DNA of 64,000 bases, taken from assembly GCF_000466485.1 (NCBI RefSeq), contig NZ_KE992799.1:25304-89303 (forward strand), given 5' to 3'. The translations under genes and the position numbers were made by a program. Source of the stretch: [Clostridium] symbiosum ATCC 14940. GTDB taxonomy: Bacteria > Bacillota > Clostridia > Lachnospirales > Lachnospiraceae. The notes under the pieces were generated by a model. The model was given only the letters and a program-made list of their open reading frames with translations. It had not been told where the DNA came from and searched no databases. Shown in pieces: positions 27,538-36,417 of this stretch. Numbering within the stretch: position 1 is the stretch's first letter; each line of letters opens with the position of its first letter.

Positions 27538-28398
27538 ATGAATATAATTAAAGCGGCAAATCTCGTTTTTGACTATATCAGACGGGACGAAGAAGATAAA
27601 GTGGAAGAAGTAAACCGTGCGATTGATCATGTGGATGTGGAGATTGAGAAGGGGAGTTTTGTGGCTGTACTGGGACACAATGGCTCCGGAAAGTCCACAT
27701 TTGCAAAGCATATCAATGGCATTTTAATTCCGACGGAAGGAACGGTCTGGGTATCTGAGATGGATACGGCGGACGACGATCTGCTGTGGGAAGTGAGAAA
27801 AACTGCCGGGATGGTGTTCCAAAATCCGGATAACCAGATTATCGGCAACGTAGTTGAGGAGGATGTGGGGTTCGGGCCGGAGAATATCGCAGTCCCTACC
27901 GAGGAGATTTGGGAACGGGTGGATAAGAGCCTTCAGGCTGTTGGGATGACGGCGTACAGGAAGAAGTCCCCAAACCGTTTGTCGGGAGGACAGAAGCAGA
28001 GGGTGGCGATCGCCGGCGTGATGGCGATGAAGCCCCAGTGTATCGTTCTGGATGAACCGACCGCCATGCTCGATCCGAACGGCCGCAAGGATGTTATCAG
28101 AACCGTTCAGGAGCTGAACCGGGCTGAGGGGATCACCATACTTTTGATTACTCATTATATGGAGGAAGTTATAGACGCAGACCGCGTGATCGTTATGGAC
28201 GGCGGTAAAGTGGTTATGGATGGGACGCCAAAAGAGATTTTTTCAAGGGTGGACGAGCTTAAGAGCTACCGTCTGGACGTTCCCCAGGTGACGGAACTGG
28301 CCTACGAGTTAAAAAAGGGCGGAGCCATGCTGCCGGATGGAATACTCAGGAAAGAAGAGCTGATGGAAGCGCTGCTTCCGCTCTTAAAAGAGGAATAA
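27538..28398 (+). CDS. ecfA1: ECF transporter ATPase EcfA1
   Basis: 286 residues, ATP-binding subunit of the shared energy-coupling-factor module for vitamin uptake. Walker A GHNGSGKSTFAKH, Q-loop VFQNPDNQ, signature LSGGQKQRVAIA, Walker B CIVLDEPTAM and the switch His (LLITHYM) are all intact. The ATG at 27538 follows GAAGGG at 7 bases. In Bacillus this gene directly follows rplQ; here about 9.5 kb lie between. Confidence 0.96.
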   Translation: MNIIKAANLVFDYIRRDEEDKVEEVNRAIDHVDVEIEKGSFVAVLGHNGSGKSTFAKHINGILIPTEGTVWVSEMDTADDDLLWEVRKTAGMVFQNPDNQIIGNVVEEDVGFGPENIAVPTEEIWERVDKSLQAVGMTAYRKKSPNRLSGGQKQRVAIAGVMAMKPQCIVLDEPTAMLDPNGRKDVIRTVQELNRAEGITILLITHYMEEVIDADRVIVMDGGKVVMDGTPKEIFSRVDELKSYRLDVPQVTELAYELKKGGAMLPDGILRKEELMEALLPLLKEE

Positions 28399-28401
28399 GA
28401 T

Positions 28402-29268
28402 ATGTCAATCAAGGTTATAGATTTGAATTACACATATGGGGCGGGGACTGCCTTTGAGCAGCATGCCCTTAAGCATGTGAATTTTGAGATAAATGACGGT
28501 GAATTTGTCGGTCTGATCGGCCATACCGGTTCCGGCAAATCTACTTTAATCCAGCATCTGAACGGCCTGATCCGGCCTACGGGCGGAGATATCCTGTATC
28601 ACGGGACCAGCATATACAGCGACGGTTATAAGATGAAGGAGCTGCGCAGCAAGGTCGGTCTTGTATTTCAGTACCCGGAGCATCAGCTTTTTGAAGCTGA
28701 TGTATTTTCCGATGTCTGCTTTGGACCGAAGAACCTGGGCTGTTCTAAGGAAGAGACCGAGAAGAGGGCGCGCCATGCCCTGGATCTGGTGGGAATGGAT
28801 GAGAGCTTCTATGAACAGTCGCCATTTGAATTGTCGGGCGGGCAGAAAAGAAGGGTGGCGATAGCGGGAGTCCTTGCGATGCGGCCTGAGATGATGATAC
28901 TGGATGAGCCTACGGCCGGTCTGGATCCCCAAGGCCGGGATGAAATCCTGGATCAGATTGAGCGGCTGAACCGCCGGTACGGCCTTACCATTCTCCTTGT
29001 CTCCCACAGTATGGAGGATGTGGCCCGCTATGTTGACCGGATTATGGTTATGAACCACGGGGAGAAGGTCTTTGACGATACCCCGAAGGAAGTATTTAAA
29101 CATTATAAGGAACTGGAAGACATGGGACTGGCGGCGCCTCAGATTACCTATGTGGTCCAGGAGCTGCGGGAGCATGGGATCCCTGTGGATGATACAATTA
29201 CGACCGTGGAAGAGGCAAGGGATGCGATTCTTAACCTCCTTCGGGAAAAGGGGAGGCTCACATTATGA
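28402..29268 (+). CDS. ecfA2: ECF transporter ATPase EcfA2
   Basis: 288 residues, the second ATPase of the ECF module. Walker A GHTGSGKSTL, Q-loop FQYPEHQLF, signature ELSGGQKRRVAIAG and Walker B MMILDEPTAGLD are intact. It starts three bases after ecfA1 and overlaps ecfT by four, so the three are translationally linked. No S component is in the window, as expected for a group II (shared) module. Confidence 0.96.
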   Translation: MSIKVIDLNYTYGAGTAFEQHALKHVNFEINDGEFVGLIGHTGSGKSTLIQHLNGLIRPTGGDILYHGTSIYSDGYKMKELRSKVGLVFQYPEHQLFEADVFSDVCFGPKNLGCSKEETEKRARHALDLVGMDESFYEQSPFELSGGQKRRVAIAGVLAMRPEMMILDEPTAGLDPQGRDEILDQIERLNRRYGLTILLVSHSMEDVARYVDRIMVMNHGEKVFDDTPKEVFKHYKELEDMGLAAPQITYVVQELREHGIPVDDTITTVEEARDAILNLLREKGRLTL

Positions 29269-30065
29269 TTAGGGATATTACAATCGGACAGTACTATCCG
29301 GTAGATTCACCGATCCACCGCCTGGATCCGAGAACGAAGCTGTTTGGTACGATGATATACATTATTTCACTGTTTTTTGCCGATAATCTGTGGTGCTACC
29401 TGATTGCCACACTGTTTTTGACCCTGGTAGTCAGACTTTCGAAGGTGCCTTTCAAATTCATTGTGAAGGGGCTGAAAGCAATTGTTTTCCTGCTGCTTAT
29501 CAGCGTCAGCTTTAACCTGTTTCTGACGGACGGCCGGGAGATTTTCCGGCTCGGATTTCTGAAAATCACGGCCGAGGGCCTGAGTCTGGCCTTTTTTATG
29601 GGCCTGCGTCTGATGTACCTGGTGCTTGGCTCATCGATCATGACGCTGACGACGACGCCGAACCAGCTCACGGACGGCCTGGAAAAGAGCCTCGGATTTA
29701 TGAACAGGCTTCATGTGCCGGTTCATGAGGTCTCAATGATGATGTCGATTGCGCTGCGTTTTATTCCGATTCTGATTGAGGAGACGGATAAGATTATGAA
29801 GGCCCAGATGGCAAGGGGAGCCGACTTTGAGACGGGCAACCTGATGCAGAGAGCGAAGAGCATGATACCGCTTCTTGTTCCGCTGTTTGTCTCCGCCTTC
29901 CGCCGTGCAACCGATCTTGCGATGGCAATGGAAGCCAGATGTTACAGGGGCGGTGCGGGAAGAACGAAGATGAAGCCTCTGCACTATGAGAAGAGGGATA
30001 GGGCGGCTTATGCCGTATTTATTATCTATCTGGCTGCTGTTATCGCGGTCCGCATTATTATGTAG
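29265..30065 (+). CDS. ecfT: ECF transporter transmembrane subunit EcfT
   Basis: 266 residues with five to six hydrophobic segments. The two coupling-helix motifs that contact the ATPases are present: ARGADFETGN and AMEARCYRGG, the second with Cys where Gly is more usual. EcfT joins the EcfA pair to exchangeable substrate-binding S proteins. truA follows after 23 bases. Confidence 0.95.
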   Translation: MIRDITIGQYYPVDSPIHRLDPRTKLFGTMIYIISLFFADNLWCYLIATLFLTLVVRLSKVPFKFIVKGLKAIVFLLLISVSFNLFLTDGREIFRLGFLKITAEGLSLAFFMGLRLMYLVLGSSIMTLTTTPNQLTDGLEKSLGFMNRLHVPVHEVSMMMSIALRFIPILIEETDKIMKAQMARGADFETGNLMQRAKSMIPLLVPLFVSAFRRATDLAMAMEARCYRGGAGRTKMKPLHYEKRDRAAYAVFIIYLAAVIAVRIIM

Positions 30066-30088
30066 AACCATGCCGGGAGAAGAATAGA

Positions 30089-31114
30089 ATGAAACGTATA
30101 AAACTGACTGTGGCATATGATGGCACGGCCTACTGCGGCTGGCAGATACAGCCCAATGGCGTGACAATCGAGGAAGTGCTCAACAAGGCTTTAACAGGGC
30201 TTCTGAAGGAGCCTGTTACCGTAATCGGGGCCAGCCGTACCGACTCCGGCGTACATGCGAGGGGGAATGTGGCTGTCTTTGATACGGAGAGCAGAATACC
30301 GGGGGATAAGATTTGCTTTGCATTAAACCAGCGCCTGCCGGACGATATCCGTGTCCAGGCATCGGAAGAGGTTCCTCTCTCATTCCATCCGAGAAAAGCC
30401 AATTGCACAAAAACGTATGAATACAAGATACTGAACAGAAAAATCAGCATGCCGCTGGAACGACTTTACAGCCACTTCTGTTATTTCAACCTGGACGTGG
30501 AAAAGATGAAGCAGGCAGCGGCTTTTTTAGTGGGCGAACATGATTTCAAAAGCTTTTGCACGGTCCGCACCCAGGCAGAGGAGACGGTCAGGACGATCTA
30601 CAGCCTTGATGTCTCAAAGGATGGGGATATGATTACGATTCGGATCAGCGGAAGCGGTTTTCTCTATAATATGGTGCGGATTATTACCGGAACCCTTGTG
30701 AAGGTCGGTCTCGGCGTATATCCTCCGGAGCATATGGAAGAGATACTGGAGGCCAGGGACCGGTCGGCAGCAGGGCCGACCATACCGGCGGTCGGTCTTA
30801 CGCTTGTAAGCCTGGAATATGAAAAGGAGCTTCGTCCGTTTTTGGAGGGGCAGAACAGGCACTGGCATTATGTACTGGATCAGAGGGAGGCAGGAGACGG
30901 AGGCCCCGCCCGGCTGACGGTTTACCGCTGCGGGGAGGAAGAGTTTGAGAGGCTTGTGAAACGTGTCGTACATCAGGCTTACCGGAATGGAGCCGGGAGC
31001 GTTATCGTGACGGACGCGGAAAAAGACAGGTTCCGGGCCGGAGACCGTTATGGATTTTATAAAGTTGTGAAGAATGGGACCGGATTCCAAATGGAGGATG
31101 CCGGACCGGAATAG
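30089..31114 (+). CDS. truA: tRNA pseudouridine(38-40) synthase TruA with C-terminal extension
   Basis: Modifies U38-U40 in the anticodon arm. The catalytic Asp52 is in GASRTDSGVHARG, and the family N terminus (LTVAYDGTAYCGWQIQPN) and YNMVRIITGTLVKVG are intact. The synthase part ends near residue 245. About 95 further residues follow (from ELRPFLEGQN), including LVKRVVHQAYRNGAGSVIV and DRYGFYKVVKNG, which faintly recall a GNAT C terminus. I do not recognise the extension with confidence. It is in the same reading frame with no sign of frameshift. Confidence 0.93.
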   Translation: MKRIKLTVAYDGTAYCGWQIQPNGVTIEEVLNKALTGLLKEPVTVIGASRTDSGVHARGNVAVFDTESRIPGDKICFALNQRLPDDIRVQASEEVPLSFHPRKANCTKTYEYKILNRKISMPLERLYSHFCYFNLDVEKMKQAAAFLVGEHDFKSFCTVRTQAEETVRTIYSLDVSKDGDMITIRISGSGFLYNMVRIITGTLVKVGLGVYPPEHMEEILEARDRSAAGPTIPAVGLTLVSLEYEKELRPFLEGQNRHWHYVLDQREAGDGGPARLTVYRCGEEEFERLVKRVVHQAYRNGAGSVIVTDAEKDRFRAGDRYGFYKVVKNGTGFQMEDAGPE

Positions 31115-31140
31115 AATTTCGTCGGAAAAACGGGGGAAAA

Positions 31141-32565
31141 ATGAGTAAAACATTTGTGTATCTGGTTTATTTTGGCGTATATTCGCTGGCAATTTTATTT
31201 ATTGGAAAGTCTTCCTTCGGGGAGAGTGATTCTATCTCCAAATTCTTTGTCGGAGAGAGAAAAATCGGGCTTTGCCGCCTTTTTTTTACTTTTGTGGGAA
31301 CCTGGATTTCAGCGGCCACAATTCTCGGGTATACGGGAAATGTCTATCAGAACGGGGTGGCTGTAATTTCCATGTCGGTAATTCCGTGGTTTATCGGGGC
31401 GCTGATGCTGTATGCAATCAGCAACCGGCTTTATGACAACGATATCCTTACGATTCCACAGCTGATTCGGAACCGTTATGGCTCCCGGGGCCTTCAGATT
31501 GCCTCCGCCCTGCTGATGTCATGCGGTTATGTGCTTTACCTTGTCATGCAGATTAAAGGATTTGGCATTGCCGCCTCCAATCTGCTTAATATTGATTATA
31601 AGGTAGCGGTTTTTCTGGTCTATCTCTTTATATTATATTCCACGTTCGGCGGCTTTAACTCGGTTATCAAGACAGATACCTGTAATCTGGTGATGCTGGC
31701 GCTCAGCGTAGGCGTGATTTATTTTGTTATAGTCGGGAAAGTGGAAGGCACATGGCTTTTATCGGACAGCACTGTGGCGAGAGAAACACTGAAAGCCGGA
31801 GTGGCGGTGGAGAACCCGGGATTGTTCCGGGACTATTCCCCTCTTATGTATATCTCCATGTTTTTCGGCTGGGGCATGGGACTGGCGACAAATCCCCAGT
31901 ACATGATCCGGATTGTCGCCGCAAAAGATAAAAAGACGGCTAGAAAAATGCTGCTGTGTGCGATTGTTTTTCTGGCTCTGTTCTATTTTGCCCTTACTCA
32001 GATAGGGCTGGGGCTTAAAATTCTTTTTCCGCGTCTTGACACCTTTCATGATACGGATGATATTTTTATTTATGCGGTAAACTATCTGCTTCAAAGCAGA
32101 TTCAGCGGTTTTTTTCTGATCAGCGTAATCGGAGCGTGCCTTTCTACGGCCAATTCGCAGCTTTTGCTGATAGGCTCCATGCTGTCTTATGATGTGGCGG
32201 GGCAGTTCGGGAAGAATGGGATGAAGGAGGACAAGCTGCTGGGGCGCGCCAAGTGGTTTATATTCATCGGAGGTACCCTGGCTCTGATACTGTCCCTGAA
32301 TCCCCCTGAGGATATCCTCTTTTTCGGCGCCGATATATGGGGAGTTTTTGCAGTGATTTTTACGCCCTTAATCTACGGGGCGCTGTTATATCCGAGAGGA
32401 ACAAAGGCCGGGGCCTACGGTTCATTTATCGTGGGCATTATCTGTGCGGCTCTGTTATGGGGCAGGACCACCAGGGTATACTGGGCCTTCCCGGCCACAG
32501 CCTGTTCTGTTCTGGCATACCTTGTAATTCCGTTTTTCCAGAGGAAAACAGGTGCTAAAGGGTAA
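31141..32565 (+). CDS. Sodium:solute symporter family protein
   Basis: 474 residues with about 13 hydrophobic segments, of the SSS (solute:sodium symporter) family. The N-terminal conserved stretch FVGERKIGLCRLFFTFVGTWISAATILGYTGNVYQNG and the Na-site region near SVIGACLSTANSQLLLIGSMLSYD are typical. The family carries proline, pantothenate, sugars and organic acids; the substrate is not evident. It lies 26 bases after truA and 153 bases before a two-component system, which may regulate it. Confidence 0.88.
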   Translation: MSKTFVYLVYFGVYSLAILFIGKSSFGESDSISKFFVGERKIGLCRLFFTFVGTWISAATILGYTGNVYQNGVAVISMSVIPWFIGALMLYAISNRLYDNDILTIPQLIRNRYGSRGLQIASALLMSCGYVLYLVMQIKGFGIAASNLLNIDYKVAVFLVYLFILYSTFGGFNSVIKTDTCNLVMLALSVGVIYFVIVGKVEGTWLLSDSTVARETLKAGVAVENPGLFRDYSPLMYISMFFGWGMGLATNPQYMIRIVAAKDKKTARKMLLCAIVFLALFYFALTQIGLGLKILFPRLDTFHDTDDIFIYAVNYLLQSRFSGFFLISVIGACLSTANSQLLLIGSMLSYDVAGQFGKNGMKEDKLLGRAKWFIFIGGTLALILSLNPPEDILFFGADIWGVFAVIFTPLIYGALLYPRGTKAGAYGSFIVGIICAALLWGRTTRVYWAFPATACSVLAYLVIPFFQRKTGAKG

Positions 32566-32624
32566 CAGATCAGACAGGTCTGCGCGTTTGCTGCGCGGAC
32601 CGTGCGAAAAGGTAGTGGAAGCGA

Positions 32625-32692
32625 GCATCCGGCTCATCGCGCAGCGATTTTATTAGCCGGATGCAGTAACAGTTCCTTGTCGGAACTGTTAC
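32625..32692 (+). repeat. Two adjacent perfect hairpins before the histidine kinase
   Basis: GCATCCGGCT (32625-32634) pairs with AGCCGGATGC (32655-32664). Two bases on, GTAACAGTTCC (32666-32676) pairs with GGAACTGTTAC (32682-32692). No T run follows either stem, so termination is uncertain. Confidence 0.7.
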
Positions 32693-32718
32693 GCTGAAGG
32701 GGAAAAGGGGGCTGAAGA

Positions 32719-34065
32719 ATGAAAAAGTTGACCGACAGGCTGTCAAAATGGTTTTTTCAGATAGAGAACGAAATCCTGGTCCCGTTTTTATTTGTCGGAA
32801 TTGTCGTAATCTGTGGTTTTGGGGTAATCTCCTATTACAACGGTTACACGATGCAGAGAGATAACCAGAAAACCCTGGCCGTCTACATGTTTGAGGAAAT
32901 AAACAGGGATGTTGAGTATTTGTCCGGCCGTCTGAGCGAGAAGGAGCTGAAAGATAAATACAGGTATTATGGGAGAGGCTATGTCCGGATTACGGATAAG
33001 GACGGTCAGGTTATTACTTATGAAGACGGCTCTGTTCAGGATAAGACGGTATTTTTAACGAATGAGGGCGCGAACAAGCTGGGATGGAAACTGGAATTTC
33101 TGATAGACGAAAAGATGTTTGAGGAAGAAATTCTGGAAAAACAGAATTATGTCGTCATCGGGGCCATCGCATCCCTTCTTATCATCATACAGGCCAGTAT
33201 TTTTATTTCCCATAACATTACAAGGCCAATCCGCAGTATGAGCAGTACGTGCCGGGAAATAAACAAAAATAAGGGAAACTACAGGAGCTACCGGTTCGAA
33301 TCGGTGAAAAGAAAAGACGAAATAGGCCAGCTGGCTGTTACATTTGAGAGCCTGCTCCGTAACATGGATAACTACACTAAGATGGAGTATACCAGCAAAA
33401 TGTCGGCGACGCTTGCCCATGAGATAAAAAACCCGATTGCAGGGATACGTTCAGGGATACAGCTTTTAAAGGGAAGAGCAGCCAAAGAAAGTGACAAAAT
33501 GCTATGCGAGAGCATGATTAAAGAGGTTGACAGAGTGACCACTCTGATTATGAATCTTTTTACTCTTTCCGTAAAGAAGGAATCCCCAAAGGAATTGATA
33601 TCCTTTGAAAAAGTCATTGGTGAGATTGCGATGATTTATTCCAAGGGGGCGGAGGGACAGGGAGTCGTGATGGAAACCGCGGTGGAGGAAGGACTGACGG
33701 GCTATCTGAATGAGAATGAATTCCGCCAGATTGCCCACAACCTGATCAGCAACAGCATTAAATCGGTTATTCCCGGCATTGAGGGGAGAATCAGGATATC
33801 GGGAAGAGAGAGCGGGAACAAGGCTCTGATTGAGTTTCAGGACAACGGAAAAGGGATGTCGCGGGAAGAGCTGACGCGCGCCATGGAGCCGTTCTACACA
33901 AAGAGCATTAACGGAATTGGAATTGGTCTTGCTATTGTAAAGAAGCTGGTGGAACAAAACGGCGGCCTGATGGAGATGGCCAGTGCCTGCGGGGAGGGGA
34001 CCTGCGTAAGGCTGACATTTTACAGGAGGGTGGAAGATTATGAAGAAAATATTAGTCGTGGATGA
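32719..34065 (+). CDS. Membrane sensor histidine kinase, NtrB/DctB-like
   Basis: 448 residues. TM1 is at about 20-40 and TM2 at about 144-164, enclosing an extracytoplasmic sensor region of about 100 residues. A HAMP-like linker follows (165-220). The HisKA domain has the phosphorylated His234 in [14 protein letters not shown], a form typical of partners of NtrC-type regulators. The ATPase domain shows the N box ([11 protein letters not shown]), DNGKGM and [18 protein letters not shown]. The end overlaps the regulator gene by 26 bases. Confidence 0.93.
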   Translation: MKKLTDRLSKWFFQIENEILVPFLFVGIVVICGFGVISYYNGYTMQRDNQKTLAVYMFEEINRDVEYLSGRLSEKELKDKYRYYGRGYVRITDKDGQVITYEDGSVQDKTVFLTNEGANKLGWKLEFLIDEKMFEEEILEKQNYVVIGAIASLLIIIQASIFISHNITRPIRSMSSTCREINKNKGNYRSYRFESVKRKDEIGQLAVTFESLLRNMDNYTKMEYTSKMSATLAHEIKNPIAGIRSGIQLLKGRAAKESDKMLCESMIKEVDRVTTLIMNLFTLSVKKESPKELISFEKVIGEIAMIYSKGAEGQGVVMETAVEEGLTGYLNENEFRQIAHNLISNSIKSVIPGIEGRIRISGRESGNKALIEFQDNGKGMSREELTRAMEPFYTKSINGIGIGLAIVKKLVEQNGGLMEMASACGEGTCVRLTFYRRVEDYEENISRG

Positions 34066-35395
34066 TGAATTTCTGATCCGTTACACACTGGAGGAAGGGC
34101 TGAAGGACAGGGGATATGACGCCAAATCGGCCGGGACCATAGAGGAGGCCGTAGAGTGTGTAAAGAAATTCCACCCGAATGTCGTGATCCTGGATAATCT
34201 TCTGGAGCATAGCGTGGGTATGGATGAGATTGCCACCTTCAAAAATATGGATGAGGATATCCAGGTCATTTTGATGACGGCCTACGGCTCCGTATCCCAG
34301 GCAGTGGAGGCGACCAAAAGAGGGGCCTACGATTATGTTCTGAAACCGTTTGATGTGGATGAAATCGATTTTATTATAAAAAGATGTCTGGAGCAGATGA
34401 AGCGCCGTGATTCTCTGGAATTTTTGAAGGGAAAATCCCAGGATTTTACCGGAATCAGTGAGGCTGTCTGCCAGATCCGCTCCCAGATCAAGGTGCTGGG
34501 TGAAAATTCCTCTGTCAATGTCCTGATCAGGGGGGAAACGGGGACCGGAAAAGAGGTGGTGGCCAGACAGATTCATGACTGCAGTGACAGGAGAGAAAAT
34601 CTGATGGTCAGAATCAACTGCGGGGCAATCCCTGAAAATCTCCTGGAAAGTGAGCTGTTCGGTTACGAGAAGGGCGCATTTGCGGGAGCGCTGAAGACGA
34701 AGAAAGGGCTGATAGAGCTGGCTAACGGCGGAACCGTCTTCCTGGATGAAATCGGAGAACTGCCTCTTGCTATGCAGACAAAGCTTTTGACTTTTCTGGA
34801 CGACCGGAAATACAAACGAATCGGCGGTCTGGAAGATATCGAGCTGGATGTACGGGTGATTGCCGCGACCAACCGGAATCTGGAGAGGGCGATTGCGCAG
34901 GGCCAGTTCCGTGAGGATTTGTTCTACCGCCTCAATGTGATGCAGATTGTAATTCCTCCGCTCCGGGAGCGGCGGGAAGATATCCCTGCACTTTGTGATT
35001 ACTATCTGGACTACTATAATAAATCCTTTGCCAAAAACATTGAGAGGGTAGAGCCGGATTTTATGAGGGAGCTGATTTTATATGACTGGAAGGGGAACGT
35101 CCGGGAGCTTAAGAATATCTTTGAACGCTGCTTCCTGTTCAGCCAGGGGAATGTCCTGGAGAAGCACGTAGAACTGACGCCGGTTGAGAAAACGGAGACC
35201 GGCGGACATGGGAACTGTTATTATCTGAAAGATTTGGAGAAAGGTCCAATCAGTCTCGAACAGGAGGTTTTAGTGCTGGAAAAATTATATATGAATCAGG
35301 CGCTCAAAATCAGTAATAATAATCTGACCAAAGCCGCCGCTCTCCTGGGAACGACCCGTTTTTCTATCAAGAGGAAAATGGAGAGGGAGGAATAA
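34040..35395 (+). CDS. NtrC-family response regulator with altered GAFTGA loop
   Basis: 451 residues. The receiver domain has Asp52 (VVILDN) as probable phospho-acceptor, with the acidic pair VDDE and KPF lysine. The AAA+ domain has Walker A GETGTGKE (165-172) and Walker B VFLDEIGE (233-240). A Fis-type helix-turn-helix lies at the C terminus ([22 protein letters not shown]). The sigma-54 contact loop reads GAFAGA (212-217) instead of GAFTGA. No -24/-12 promoter was found beside it. It overlaps the kinase gene. Confidence 0.92.
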   Translation: MKKILVVDDEFLIRYTLEEGLKDRGYDAKSAGTIEEAVECVKKFHPNVVILDNLLEHSVGMDEIATFKNMDEDIQVILMTAYGSVSQAVEATKRGAYDYVLKPFDVDEIDFIIKRCLEQMKRRDSLEFLKGKSQDFTGISEAVCQIRSQIKVLGENSSVNVLIRGETGTGKEVVARQIHDCSDRRENLMVRINCGAIPENLLESELFGYEKGAFAGALKTKKGLIELANGGTVFLDEIGELPLAMQTKLLTFLDDRKYKRIGGLEDIELDVRVIAATNRNLERAIAQGQFREDLFYRLNVMQIVIPPLRERREDIPALCDYYLDYYNKSFAKNIERVEPDFMRELILYDWKGNVRELKNIFERCFLFSQGNVLEKHVELTPVEKTETGGHGNCYYLKDLEKGPISLEQEVLVLEKLYMNQALKISNNNLTKAAALLGTTRFSIKRKMEREE

Positions 35396-35430
35396 AGAGC
35401 GGTGAACCATAAACCGTGCAAAAAGTCACA

Positions 35431-35479
35431 TCGTGCAAAAACGCACGCAAAAATCGTGCGTTTTTGCACGATTTTTGCG
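35431..35479 (+). terminator. Perfect 17-bp hairpin after the two-component genes
   Basis: Arms TCGTGCAAAAACGCACG (35431-35447) and 35455-35471 are exact complements around CAAAAAT, followed by TTTTTGCG. It probably ends the kinase-regulator transcript. The motif GTGCAAAAA also occurs once just upstream (35416-35424), so the region might double as a protein-binding site. Confidence 0.7.
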
Positions 35480-35517
35480 TTAATTAGCCATAAAAATAAA
35501 AATAATCGAAATAAATA

Positions 35518-35546
35518 TTGAAAAAAATATTAAAGTCAGATAAAAT
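35518..35546 (+). promoter_or_regulatory. Sigma-A promoter of the 5-oxoprolinase operon
   Basis: TTGAAA (35518-35523), 17-base spacer, TAAAAT (35541-35546), about 65 bases before pxpA. No sigma-54 (GG-N10-GC) promoter could be found here despite the NtrC-like gene next door. Confidence 0.65.
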
Positions 35547-35611
35547 AGTACTGTCAGAACTACATATGGTTCGAGGGGCAAATAAACAGTGAAGGTAAGG
35601 AGGAAAAGACT

Positions 35612-36370
35612 ATGTATTATGTGGATTTGAACAGTGATTTGGGAGAGAGCTTCGGCAATTATACGATCGGTATGGATGCGGAAATTCTCAAGTATGTATC
35701 ATCCGCAAACGTTGCATGCGGCTGGCACGCAGGCGATCCGATTGTAATGGAAAAGACGGTTGCCGTTGCTAAGGATAACGGCGTTGCCGTAGGCGCACAT
35801 CCCGGATTTCCTGATTTGATGGGATTCGGAAGAAGGAATATGGTAGTTACTCCGGAGGAAGCAAAGGCGTATGTGAAGTATCAGCTGGGGGCTTTAAAAG
35901 CATTTACAGACAGCCACGGTGTGAAAATTCAGCATGTAAAACCGCACGGGGCTCTCTATAATATGGCGGCAGTTGATGAAAAGCTGGCGAAGGCAATGTG
36001 CGAGGCGGTTTATGAAGTAGATAAGGATATCATTTTCATGGGACTGGCAGGATCAAAGATGATTGAAGCGGCCGAAGCGGCCGGCCTTAAGGCAGCCAGC
36101 GAGGTATTTGCAGACAGGGCATATAATGACGACGGAACTCTGGTATCCAGGAAACTGGAAGGTTCGGTTATCAAGGATAAAGACCTGGCTATTAAACGCG
36201 TAGTCAGAATGGTAAAAGAAGGAAAAGTGGAGAGCATTAACGGAAACGACATTAATATCAAGGCTGATTCCATCTGTGTTCACGGTGACAATCCAAAAGC
36301 TCTTGAGTTTGTAAAAAATATCCGCGAAACTCTGATCGCGGAGGGTGTAAGTATTAAAAATCTGTTTTAA
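35612..36370 (+). CDS. pxpA: 5-oxoprolinase subunit A (LamB/YcsF family)
   Basis: 252 residues of the LamB/YcsF family. With PxpB and PxpC it forms the bacterial ATP-dependent 5-oxoprolinase, which opens pyroglutamate to glutamate. Family marks are [14 protein letters not shown] at the start, [27 protein letters not shown] and VKPHGALYN. The operon order is pxpA, NRAMP-like transporter, pxpB, pxpC, DUF1445 protein. Confidence 0.95.
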   Translation: MYYVDLNSDLGESFGNYTIGMDAEILKYVSSANVACGWHAGDPIVMEKTVAVAKDNGVAVGAHPGFPDLMGFGRRNMVVTPEEAKAYVKYQLGALKAFTDSHGVKIQHVKPHGALYNMAAVDEKLAKAMCEAVYEVDKDIIFMGLAGSKMIEAAEAAGLKAASEVFADRAYNDDGTLVSRKLEGSVIKDKDLAIKRVVRMVKEGKVESINGNDINIKADSICVHGDNPKALEFVKNIRETLIAEGVSIKNLF

Positions 36371-36417
36371 TGGGAATGGGAAAACCTTAGACAGTATTCA
36401 CGATGAAGGAGATATAT

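Noticed and set aside
27309-27551. An 80-codon open frame after the YfcC gene
   Set aside because: It spans the terminator at 27355 and the ecf promoter at 27463 and has no family likeness.
35560-35600. Sigma-54 (-24/-12) promoter before pxpA
   Set aside because: TGGTTCGAGGGGCAA has GG and GC, but the distance between them is 8 instead of 10 bases, while a good sigma-A promoter lies just upstream.
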